Under the pieces are notes generated by a model that saw only the letters and a list, made by a program, of their open reading frames with translations, had not been told where the DNA came from and ran no database searches. A program made the position numbers and the translations under genes. From Pirellulaceae bacterium (GTDB lineage Bacteria; Planctomycetota; Planctomycetia; Pirellulales; Pirellulaceae), in NCBI GenBank assembly GCA_024102795.1, contig JAGFJK010000453.1:1-64000 (forward strand): a stretch of DNA of 64,000 nt. Direction: 5' to 3'. Each line of letters opens with the position of its first letter. Positions within the stretch are counted from its first letter, which is position 1. Positions 1-6,819 of this stretch are shown here, one piece after another.

Positions 1-947
1 CCCCCTGCCCTGCCCTGGTCCGGCCGAACGGGCCGTTTGCCGCCCTTAACCCCTGCGCCACTCTTGGCCCCTGCGACGCCGGCCGAACTTGGACGCGGAG
101 CGGCCGCACTGGTCTGGCTGCCAACACTGGCCGCGCCGCTTGCGCCCGCCGCGCGCGAGATGCTGTCCCGCAGTCGGCGCACCTCGTCCGGAGTCAGTCG
201 GCGCGAGGCTCCCGGCGGCAGTTGTCCCAACCGCAATGGACCGATGGCGATTCGCCGGAGCTGCAGCACTTTATGTCCGATCCGAGCCAGCAGGCGGCGA
301 ATCTCGCGGTTGCGGCCCTCGTTCAGCACGATCTCCAGTTCCGTGGCCGTCTTCCGCCGCCGCCGGACCTTGAACGAGGCGATCCGAGCCCAGCCCTCGG
401 CCAGGTGGACGCCTTGCTTGAGCTGCTGCAACTGCTGTGGCTCCGGGCTGCCCGCGACCACCACCAGGTACGTTTTCGGGACGCCGAACCTGGGGTGCGT
501 CAGTCGGTAAGCCAGGTCGCCGTCGTTCGTGACCAGCATCAAACCTTCGCTGGTCCGATCCAGGCGGCCGACGGAAAACAACCGCTCCTCGGTGTCGATC
601 AAATCGATCACCCGCTGCCGGCCGGCCGGATCGCTGTTGGTCGACAACACACCGACGGGCTTGTTCACGATCACGTACGATCGTTTGCGTTGCCGCAGCG
701 GCTCGCCATCGACACGAATCTCCTGCGACTCGGGGTCCACGCGCGTCCCCAGTTCGGTGACCGTCCGGCGATCCACCTCCACGCGCCCCTCCACAATCAG
801 CTCCTCGCACTGCCGCCGGCTGCCGATGCCGGCTGCGGCGAGCACCTTCTGCAGGCGTTCACCGGCCGGAGGCGAACTGGACTGCTGGGCGGAGCGGCGG
901 CTGGGTGCTTGTCGCGCCGCGGTACGTGGTTTTCGTTGCGAAGACAT
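1..947 (-). CDS. rRNA pseudouridine synthase, RsuA/RluB family (3' end cut by window edge)
   Basis: Isomerises a specific uridine in ribosomal RNA to pseudouridine. Reading the minus strand from ATG at 947, an S4 RNA-binding domain comes first (about residues 25-75, GERLQKVLAAAGIGSRRQ), then the RsuA/RluB catalytic domain. The catalytic motif GRLDRTSEGLMLVTNDG carries the nucleophilic Asp. A later segment (NEGRNREIRRLLARIGHKV) is typical of the family. After about residue 260 comes an Ala/Gly/Ser-rich tail that is still open at base 1, so the C-terminus is missing; such low-complexity tails are usual in the RluB branch. Whether the target is 16S or 23S rRNA cannot be told. Family call is secure; the exact paralogue is not. 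Confidence 0.9.
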   Translation of the reverse strand, partial: MSSQRKPRTAARQAPSRRSAQQSSSPPAGERLQKVLAAAGIGSRRQCEELIVEGRVEVDRRTVTELGTRVDPESQEIRVDGEPLRQRKRSYVIVNKPVGVLSTNSDPAGRQRVIDLIDTEERLFSVGRLDRTSEGLMLVTNDGDLAYRLTHPRFGVPKTYLVVVAGSPEPQQLQQLKQGVHLAEGWARIASFKVRRRRKTATELEIVLNEGRNREIRRLLARIGHKVLQLRRIAIGPLRLGQLPPGASRRLTPDEVRRLRDSISRAAGASGAASVGSQTSAAAPRPSSAGVAGAKSGAGVKGGKRPVRPDQGRAG

Positions 948-1056
948 GGGTGCTCAGGCCGCGCGGGACTTGCGTGCTGGAGGAACGCTTGCAGTATATC
1001 CGCGGTGCCTCTCATCTCCCAGGACCCTCGACCGGCGGCGCTGGGCCTGCGGCCTG

Positions 1057-1320
1057 TCAGTTGCCGCCCGCTTGCCGGCTCCACCAGGCATCGCGCAGCC
1101 AGCGGTTCCGGACCGGTTCGGCCAGCGGCTTCTGAAAGTCCCGTGGCCGGCCACCGACGACTTCCGGCCCCAGGTCGTTGTCGAAGTACGGGTCGTGCAG
1201 GCTGGCATTCTGTTGCTGCAGGGCCTGTGGCCCCGGAGGTCCGACGAAGGGCCGGTAACCACATCCGCTGGTGGCGGCCAGGGCCGGCAGAACCGCCACG
1301 ATCCAGAGCGCGGCACGCAT
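1057..1320 (-). CDS. small predicted lipoprotein, unknown function
   Basis: An 87-residue protein with an N-terminal hydrophobic signal (MRAALWIVAVLPALAATSGC) ending in a lipobox-like ATSGC, so Cys20 is probably lipidated and the mature protein membrane-anchored. The mature part begins GYRPFVGPPGPQALQQQNAS and is rich in Pro, Gln and Trp, with no recognisable domain. I recall similar short 'membrane or secreted' proteins from planctomycetes, but no function is known to me. It sits alone between the pseudouridine synthase and manA, about 110 bp upstream of the former on the same strand, so the two may be cotranscribed. The ATG at 1320 is preceded on its strand by an AGGAG-like sequence. Confidence 0.65.
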   Translation of the reverse strand: MRAALWIVAVLPALAATSGCGYRPFVGPPGPQALQQQNASLHDPYFDNDLGPEVVGGRPRDFQKPLAEPVRNRWLRDAWWSRQAGGN

Positions 1321-1460
1321 GACGATCCTCCTGCCGATGATGAATCCTGGAGCGGCGAGCGTTTCCGCGCCGCGGGCGGGCGATTATAGGGCTGGGGTCC
1401 CCAAGTCCCAAGAGCAGCCGGCGGGATTTCGACACCCTCACCATTGCCCCCATCTCCCCC

Positions 1461-1548
1461 TCTCGCCCTCTCGCCCTGTCGCCCTCTCGCCCCCTCGCCC
1501 CCTCGCCCTCTCGCCCTGTCGCCCCCTCGCCCTGTCGCCCCCTCGCCC
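1461..1548. repeat. 8-bp tandem array, TSTCGCCC x 11
   Basis: Eleven head-to-tail octamers: TCTCGCCC, TGTCGCCC and CCTCGCCC in mixed order, varying only at the first two bases. The array lies in the spacer between manA (stop at 1570, minus strand) and the lipoprotein gene. The period of 8 is not a multiple of 3, so it is not a coding repeat. It reads as a slippage-prone microsatellite; on the minus strand it is a G-rich GGGCGAGA tract. Confidence 0.9.
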
Positions 1549-1569
1549 CGCCTTGTGGAACGTGCCCGC

Positions 1570-2538
1570 TCACGGCAGGCACATGTCCAGCAATTCCACC
1601 CGCGGATCGGGCGCCAGGCAAGTTGGCGGCTGGCAGGCGGGCAGCAGGATGGTCTGTCCCGTCGTCAGCACGGTTGACGACTCCCACTGCAACGTCGCTC
1701 GACCGCCCACGACGCTCAGGATGTGGAACCGCCGGTCGCCGCCCCAGGTTCGCGGCCGGTCCAATCGCCAGCGGGTCAATTCGAACTTGTCGCATGTCAC
1801 CAGCGTCTCGGCGTCGGGATCCGCGGCTGGCCGCGGCGTTTGGGGAAGCACGGGTCCGCGACCGTAGTCGATGGCGTCCAGCGCCGCTTCGACATGCAGG
1901 GGACGCGGCTTGCCGTCCGCCCCGACCCGGTTCCAATCGAACAGGCGAAAGGTGGCGTCGCTGGCTTGCTGAATTTCGGCCACCACCAGCCCGGCACCCA
2001 GGGCGTGAACCGTCCCGGCCGGGAGGAAGACGCACTGCCCGACCCGTGGTTCGAACCAATGCAGGCACTGCTCGGTCGTTCCCCGCAGCAGCTCGCGCTG
2101 CACCGCCGGACGATCGAAACCCGGCTTCAGTCCCGCATAGATGCGGCTGCCGGGATCGGCGTGCAGGACGACCCAGGCCTCGGTCTTGCCCAGGTCGGGT
2201 GGATTCAGGCGGGCCGCCGCCGCGTCGTCCGGATGGACCTGGACGGAAAGCGACCGGTGCGCGTCCAGGAACTTGAACAGCAGGGGAAACCGCGGCTGCG
2301 GATGATGCCGACCCAGCAGTTGTTCACCGTATTCGGCGACCAGTCGGCCGAGCGTCTGCCCGCGGAGCGGTCCGTCCGCCACCTCGCTCTGATCGGCCCC
2401 GTGATCGACCAGCTCCCAGCTCTCGGCGTAATCGTCCCCGGCCGGCAACGGCTTGTTCAGCATCCGTTCCAGCCGGCGGCCACCCCACAGATACCGCCGC
2501 AGCAGCGGTCGAAAGCAAAGCGGGTACAGGTCGGGCAT
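1570..2538 (-). CDS. manA: mannose-6-phosphate isomerase, class I (cupin)
   Basis: Interconverts fructose-6-phosphate and mannose-6-phosphate in the cytoplasm, feeding GDP-mannose and polysaccharide synthesis. Length 322 residues, the short form of type I phosphomannose isomerase. Zinc-site motifs are visible: QVHPDD (about 100-105), KTEAW (118-122) and the GTVHALGAG segment (about 175-183), followed by EIQQASDATFRLFDW, a typical family signature. The N-terminal YLWGGRRLERML also matches the family. The C-terminal third is a second cupin-like barrel. Start is ATG 2538. It is a single gene, with an octamer array downstream and about 250 bp to tatC upstream in which I see no further gene. Confidence 0.92.
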   Translation of the reverse strand: MPDLYPLCFRPLLRRYLWGGRRLERMLNKPLPAGDDYAESWELVDHGADQSEVADGPLRGQTLGRLVAEYGEQLLGRHHPQPRFPLLFKFLDAHRSLSVQVHPDDAAAARLNPPDLGKTEAWVVLHADPGSRIYAGLKPGFDRPAVQRELLRGTTEQCLHWFEPRVGQCVFLPAGTVHALGAGLVVAEIQQASDATFRLFDWNRVGADGKPRPLHVEAALDAIDYGRGPVLPQTPRPAADPDAETLVTCDKFELTRWRLDRPRTWGGDRRFHILSVVGGRATLQWESSTVLTTGQTILLPACQPPTCLAPDPRVELLDMCLP

Positions 2539-2794
2539 GGCGGGTGGTCCAGGATTCGTCCAGCTTGTACGGCCTCTTGCCGAATGGTATCATGTGGGCT
2601 CAGGTTGAGTACCTGGAAAGGGCGCGAACCGGCGAACTTCCAGCAACCTGCCTCACCTGGTACGGCAGCTTCCATCCGTACGTCTCTGTAGGTCTCTCCG
2701 TGCCAGCTTTCCCGGCCACGGGATCGTCCGGAAGGCTCGACCTGGCACGCCTCCCAGCCCTCCCTTTTTGACCCTGGTTGCACGAGGTGGTACG

Positions 2795-3877
2795 ATGGCG
2801 AAGCGTCCAGCCGATGACCTGTTTGCCGACAGCACCATGACGTTCGGCGAACACCTGGAAGAGCTGCGGGTCATCTTATTTCGCGCTCTGATTGGCCTGT
2901 TTGCGGGATTTCTGATCGGCCTGCTGTTGGCCAATTATGTGGTCCGGTGGATCGAGGTGCCGCTGCAGAAAGCCTTGCTGAAGTACAACCTGGCATTCGA
3001 CATGCAGCGGCTGAAGGAGTCCACCGAAGGCGAATTGCCGGCGGGGATCGAGGCGTTCATGAAGAGGCACGCCTTGACCTACGAGGACGTGTATATCGAA
3101 CCGGACGAGGTGCAGCGGTTGAGCGGCCTGATGGCGGAATGGTCCGAGACGTCTCCGGGTCAGCGGGAGGCGACCGAAGGCGAGGCCCAACCGGGCTTTC
3201 ACGAGGAGACCGCCGACCAGACGGTGGGAGCCATCCTGCCGCCACCCCGCTCGCTGCCGCTGCGCACCCGGCTCTGGAAACCGCTCCGCACCCGGATCAC
3301 CAGCCTCAGCGCGCACGAAGCGTTCATGATCTGGCTCAAGGCCGGCTTCGTGTCGGGGCTGGTCGTGGCCAGCCCCTGGATCTTCTGGCAGATCTGGATC
3401 TTTGTCGGCGCGGGATTGTATCCGCATGAAAAGCGGTACGTGTACGTGTTCCTGCCGCTGAGCATCTTTCTGTTTCTGCTGGGCGCGGCGACGGCGTTTT
3501 TCTTCGTGTTCGAGCCGGTGCTGGATTTTCTGTTCAGCTTCAACGCGGCGATGAACATCTATCCGGACCTGCGGATCAGCGAGTGGATCAGCTTCGTGCT
3601 GTTCCTGCCGCTGGGCTTTGGCATCGCCTTCCAGTTGCCGCTGGTCATGTTGTTCCTCAACCGGATCGGCATCGTGTCGCTCGACCTTTACGTTCAGAAG
3701 TGGCGAATCGCGATCCTGGTGATCTTCGTGCTGTCGATGTTCCTGACGCCCGCCGATCCAATCAGCATGCTGCTGATGGCTTGCCCGCTGACCGTGCTGT
3801 ATTTCCTGGGGATCGCCCTCTGCCGGTGGATGCCCAAGTGGCGCAATCCATTCGAAGAGGGCTACGATCCGGCGTGA
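2795..3877 (+). CDS. tatC: twin-arginine translocase subunit TatC with long first-loop insertion
   Basis: Polytopic core of the Tat pathway, which exports folded proteins and recognises RR signal peptides. The start is ATG 2795 (MAKRPADDLF) with GAGG seven bases upstream, rather than the open extension back to 2768. Conserved features: HLEELR before TM1 (the signal-peptide-binding Glu), YPHEKRY in the second cytoplasmic loop, and six hydrophobic spans. At 360 residues it is about 100 longer than Escherichia coli TatC. The extra residues, roughly 60-155, lie between TM1 and TM2 in the first periplasmic loop and are charged and Pro-rich. Likely substrates exist locally: the Gfo/Idh/MocA oxidoreductase at 24626-25957 has an RR signal. 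No tatA/B is adjacent. Confidence 0.95.
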   Translation: MAKRPADDLFADSTMTFGEHLEELRVILFRALIGLFAGFLIGLLLANYVVRWIEVPLQKALLKYNLAFDMQRLKESTEGELPAGIEAFMKRHALTYEDVYIEPDEVQRLSGLMAEWSETSPGQREATEGEAQPGFHEETADQTVGAILPPPRSLPLRTRLWKPLRTRITSLSAHEAFMIWLKAGFVSGLVVASPWIFWQIWIFVGAGLYPHEKRYVYVFLPLSIFLFLLGAATAFFFVFEPVLDFLFSFNAAMNIYPDLRISEWISFVLFLPLGFGIAFQLPLVMLFLNRIGIVSLDLYVQKWRIAILVIFVLSMFLTPADPISMLLMACPLTVLYFLGIALCRWMPKWRNPFEEGYDPA

Positions 3878-3881
3878 AGTT

Positions 3882-3958
3882 GTCATTAGTCATTAGTCAT
3901 TAGTCAGTGGTCAGTAGTCAGTGGTCAGTGGTCGATATTCAATTTGCAATTTGCAATC
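3882..3958. repeat. composite repeat: seven GTCAKTR heptamers plus CAATTTGCAATTTGC core
   Basis: Seven heptamers (GTCATTA x3, then GTCAGTG and GTCAGTA variants) run from 3882 to 3930. A short link follows, then the constant core CAATTTGCAATTTGCAATC at 3940-3958. The element begins right after the tatC stop. The same two-part structure recurs at 6481-6570 and, inverted, at 8559-8590. Heptameric short tandem repeats are known from cyanobacteria; the constant core attached here is what makes this a family. Confidence 0.85.
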
Positions 3959-4078
3959 GGCAATTCGTACCACGCACGATCGTTCCAAAGAACCGGCCGG
4001 GCCACGCCGTCTGCCTGGAAGACTGACGGGGCCAGGGCGCGGCGTCGCGACGCGTGTCAGGCGAGGCGTCGGAGAGAA

Positions 4079-4426
4079 CTAGATCGCGTCCCGGCCGCGT
4101 TCGCCGGTCCGGATGCGGATGCAATCGTCCAGCGGCAGCACGAAAATCTTGCCGTCGCCAATCTCGCCCTTGTCACCCGTGCGTCCGCCCTTGATGATGG
4201 CGTCGATCGTCGGTTGCACGAAGTCTTCGTTGACGGCGATCTGCAACTGGACTTTGCGGAGCAGATTGACCGTGAATTCGTGTCCCCGATAGACTTCGGT
4301 GTGGCCCTTCTGCCGGCCAAAGCCCTGGCAGTCCATGACCGTCAGCCGAAACACCTCCACGTCCGTCAATGCCGCTTTGACGGCTTCCAATTTGCTGGGC
4401 TGGATGATGGCGATAATCAGCTTCAT
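4079..4426 (-). CDS. glnB: PII nitrogen-signalling protein, T-loop variant (Phe51)
   Basis: A 115-residue PII protein, the trimeric sensor of ATP/ADP and 2-oxoglutarate that binds targets such as AmtB. Visible signatures are GFGRQKGHTEVYRGHEF (T-loop, residues 35-51), IGDGKIFVLPLDDCIRIRTGERG (C-terminal signature with the ATP site) and Gln39. Residue 51, the uridylylated Tyr of enterobacterial GlnB/GlnK, is Phe (codon TTC), and residue 49, the phosphorylated Ser of cyanobacteria, is His. Tyr46 remains. It lies downstream of amtB on the same strand, separated by 237 bp containing a terminator-like hairpin. ATG 4426 is preferred over the TTG at 4435. GlnK is an equally good name given the amtB link. 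Confidence 0.93.
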   Translation of the reverse strand: MKLIIAIIQPSKLEAVKAALTDVEVFRLTVMDCQGFGRQKGHTEVYRGHEFTVNLLRKVQLQIAVNEDFVQPTIDAIIKGGRTGDKGEIGDGKIFVLPLDDCIRIRTGERGRDAI

Positions 4427-4569
4427 GGTTGGCAAGCTCTCCTGCGGTCCAGCCTCAATCTAATTGGCGTCCGCAGCCGCGGCAAGGCGGGCTCAGTCGC
4501 CGGAGCGTCGGGGGGACACGACCGAGAGCCCCGCGGGCCGAGGACTCCAGCCAGGCTCAGCTCAAGAAA

Positions 4570-4621
4570 ATACCCCGGCTCGGGCAGGCGAGGCGGACGC
4601 CCACCCGAGCCATTGGGGTAT
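4570..4621 (-). terminator. strong hairpin with U-rich tail between amtB and glnB
   Basis: Read on the minus strand, arms ATACCCC + GGCTCGGG pair with CCCGAGCC + GGGGTAT (15 base pairs, one 3-nt bulge) around a 19-nt loop. The stem runs directly into ATTTTCTT. This is the form of an intrinsic terminator and sits about 40 bp after the amtB stop. It may end amtB transcription or attenuate read-through into glnB. Confidence 0.75.
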
Positions 4622-4663
4622 CCTTCAGGCCCAGGCAAGAGCCGAAGTGCTTCCGTGTGAACC

Positions 4664-6193
4664 TTAGTGGGCGGATGCCTCCAGGGCCTTGGCGGCCACG
4701 GTGACCGGTGCCGCCGGCGCCCCGGTGTGAGCGCCCGGATACGAGTCGGTGACCATCGACGGCGGGTAGGCGTGCATCCCGTGCTCGGAAATGTCCAACC
4801 CGGCCACTTCGTCCGCCGCGCTGACCCGCAGCATTCCCAACGCCTTGAGTGCGAAGAATACGGCCAGCATGGTGCCAAACGCCCAGGCACAGATAATGGC
4901 CGTCGACATCGCCTGGACGCCGATGTACTGGATGCGGGTCAGCGTCTCGCCGCCCACCTCCGGCAAGCTCGTGCCCAGCAACCCCGTTGCCAGGCCGCCC
5001 CACACTCCGCACATCCCGTGCACGGGGAAAGCCCCCACCGGGTCGTCAATCTTCAGCTTGTCCAGCAAGATCACGCCAGCCACGACCAGCATGCCGGCGA
5101 CACCGCCAATGATCAAAGCGCCTACCTGCGTTACCTGGTCGCAGTTGGCCGTGATGCCGACCAGGCCGGCCAGCGCGCCGTTCAACGCCATCGTCACGTC
5201 CGGCTTGCCGAACATCACCCAGGCGACGATCATTGCCGCCACGGCACCGATGGCCGCGGCGATCGTCGTGGTCAGCGCGATATAGGTCGTGGCCTCCGCG
5301 TTGGAGGCGCCGAAGTACGTCAACTGGCTGCCGGGATTGAAGCCGTACCATCCTACCCAGAGAATGAACACGCCCAGGGCCGCGAACGCGATGTTGTGAC
5401 CCGGCATCGGAAGCGACTTGCCGTCCTTGAAGCGGCCCAGCCGCGGACCCAGTACCAGGGCCCCGGCCAGACCCGCGAACCCGCCCACCGCGTGCACGAC
5501 CACCGAACCGGCGAAGTCGGCGAAGCCCATCGCCGCCAACGCTCCGCCACCCCATTTCCACATGCCGCTGATCGGGTAGACCAGCCCCGTGATCACCGCG
5601 CTGTACACCAGGTACGCACCGAATTTCATCCGCCCCGCCACCGCGCCGGAAACGATTGTGGCCGCGGTGGCCGCGAAGGCCACCTGAAACAGGAAATCGG
5701 CGCTGTTGCTGAAGGTCGTGTCCATGTTCGGCGACTCGCTGTCGCGGGTCACCATCGGGCTGCCCGAATAGCCGAACCACTTGCCTTCGAACGCCGATCC
5801 GGGATACATCAGGCCATAGCCGATGAACAGGAACAGCAGCACGCCGATCGACAGGTCCATCACGTTCTTGAACAGGATGTTGATCGTGTTCTTGGCCGCG
5901 TTGAGCCCCACTTCCAGCATGGCGAAACCGGCCTGCATGAACAGCACGAGCACCGCGCACACGAACATGATCAACGTGTTGATCGTGTACGTCACCTCAT
6001 CCGTGGCACTCAACGTGGCCGCCGCCGCCTCCTCCACCGCCGCCTGGCCCTCCGGCGCCACGGCCTCCGCCACCGCTTCATCCACAGCTTCGCCCGCCGC
6101 GGCCGCCGGTTCCTGAGCGACCACGGTCGTCGCGCAGATCAGAGCCGGCAGGCCCAACAAAAGAAAGACACTCAGAACCCGATGCCAATTCAC
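4664..6193 (-). CDS. amtB: ammonium transporter AmtB with N-terminal signal peptide
   Basis: Inner-membrane channel for ammonium/ammonia. The reading frame is open up to a GTG at 6226, but GTG 6193 has GAGG six bases upstream and gives a clean signal peptide (VNWHRVLSVFLLLGLPALIC...VVAQ), so it is chosen: 509 residues. A Glu/Ala-rich link (about 28-60) precedes eleven membrane spans. The twin-His pore is present: VVVHAVGGFAGLAGA holds the first His and VHGMCGVWGG the second. FMQAGFAMLEVG in TM1 and KNTINILFKN are family signatures. The C-terminal tail (DEVAGLDISEHGMHAYP) is the region that contacts PII in homologues. It is led by a sigma-54 promoter at 6305-6321, which indicates nitrogen-limitation control. 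Confidence 0.95.
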   Translation of the reverse strand: MNWHRVLSVFLLLGLPALICATTVVAQEPAAAAGEAVDEAVAEAVAPEGQAAVEEAAAATLSATDEVTYTINTLIMFVCAVLVLFMQAGFAMLEVGLNAAKNTINILFKNVMDLSIGVLLFLFIGYGLMYPGSAFEGKWFGYSGSPMVTRDSESPNMDTTFSNSADFLFQVAFAATAATIVSGAVAGRMKFGAYLVYSAVITGLVYPISGMWKWGGGALAAMGFADFAGSVVVHAVGGFAGLAGALVLGPRLGRFKDGKSLPMPGHNIAFAALGVFILWVGWYGFNPGSQLTYFGASNAEATTYIALTTTIAAAIGAVAAMIVAWVMFGKPDVTMALNGALAGLVGITANCDQVTQVGALIIGGVAGMLVVAGVILLDKLKIDDPVGAFPVHGMCGVWGGLATGLLGTSLPEVGGETLTRIQYIGVQAMSTAIICAWAFGTMLAVFFALKALGMLRVSAADEVAGLDISEHGMHAYPPSMVTDSYPGAHTGAPAAPVTVAAKALEASAH

Positions 6194-6304
6194 TTGCCAC
6201 CTCGCTTTCTTGCCTGTTTCGGACACTGCTCCGAATGCTGATTGCCTGTGGGCCGCCGGCAGACACGCCGCCGACCCGCTCTCGGAAGGATGAGGCGGCC
6301 CGGA

Positions 6305-6321
6305 CGCAAGCGACGTGCCAA
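6305..6321 (-). promoter_or_regulatory. sigma-54 (-24/-12) promoter of amtB
   Basis: Minus strand reads TTGGCACGTCGCTTGCG, matching the established sigma-54 consensus TTGGCACG-N4-TTGCW at every position but the last. The invariant GG (6319-6318) and GC (6307-6306) are 12 bases apart, as required. The predicted start site is near 6295, leaving a leader of about 100 nt to GTG 6193. A palindrome CTGCCTG-T-CAGGCAG (6334-6348) lies just upstream, closer than a usual enhancer site. The spacing and the gene it serves make chance unlikely. Confidence 0.85.
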
Positions 6322-6480
6322 TCCAGTTCCAAGCTGCCTGTCAGGCAGGCTGGCCAGACGGCGCAGGTGTTTAGGTCGCATGAGCTTAGCGTTCAGAAAC
6401 CAGTTTCCGCGGAGGGTCCTGAGCGAACTGGGCCTGCCCGATGTCGAGGCACTGTGTGTCGCGAGAATGGGCAGTGGTTG

Positions 6481-6570
6481 TCATTGGTCATTGGTCATTG
6501 GTCATTGGTCATTGGTCATTGGTCATTGGTCATTGGTCATTGGTCATTGGTCAATTTGCAATTTGCGATC
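6481..6570. repeat. composite repeat: ten exact TCATTGG heptamers plus CAATTTGCAATTTGC core
   Basis: Ten identical TCATTGG heptamers occupy 6481-6550 without a mismatch, then TCAATTTGCAATTTGCGATC follows. The perfect identity suggests recent expansion. It has the same structure as the element at 3882-3958, although the heptamer differs at two positions. Confidence 0.92.
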
Positions 6571-6657
6571 AGCAGGTGGCGGGACCAGTGGCAGGCGGCC
6601 GGGAGCAATGCGTTAGCACGCAACCCGCGGTGAGGGGGCAATGGTGGATAAAGAAAG

Positions 6658-6710
6658 ACGGGCTGGAAGCCCATGCTACCTGGGGACACGGGCTGGAAGC
6701 CCATGCTACC
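6658..6710. repeat. two copies of a GGCTGGAAGCCCATGCTACC repeat
   Basis: Copies at 6658-6680 and 6688-6710, each a 23-mer beginning ACGGGCTGGAAGCCC; the pairable arms are GGGCT and AGCCC. The same core, with CATCCTAC in place of CATGCTAC, occurs twice in the 80-bp repeats at 36878-37041. Open reading frames crossing these repeats are spurious. Confidence 0.85.
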
Positions 6711-6751
6711 AAAAGAGAAACGCCGCCCACGTTGCGTGAGCGGCGTTCTCT
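6711..6751 (-). terminator. intrinsic terminator of the porin gene
   Basis: On the minus strand, AGAGAACGCCGC pairs with GCGGCGTTTCTCT across a loop of about 13 nt and is followed by TTTTGG. It lies about 70 bp past the porin stop codon. The stem is 12 bp with one offset. Confidence 0.85.
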
Positions 6752-6819
6752 GGGGGGGTGAGCCGGGGGTGAACCCGGTTCGGGGGCAGGTGTACCTGGC
6801 AGCCGGATTCCCGGCAGCA

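Larger units (their letters stand above)
6194..6819. other. amtB-porin spacer: promoter, repeats, terminator, no gene
   Basis: A 626-bp spacer with no credible coding sequence; open frames across it are produced by repeats. From right to left on the minus strand it holds the porin terminator (6711-6751), two copies of a GGCTGGAAGCC hairpin repeat (6658-6710), a ten-copy heptamer array with constant core (6481-6570), a palindrome (6334-6348) and the sigma-54 promoter of amtB (6305-6321). Confidence 0.8.

Noticed and set aside
6235-6633. Open frames across the heptamer array with WSLVIGH-type repeats
   Set aside because: The 'protein' is a direct translation of TCATTGG units (period 7 gives three reading frames in turn); no ribosome-binding site.
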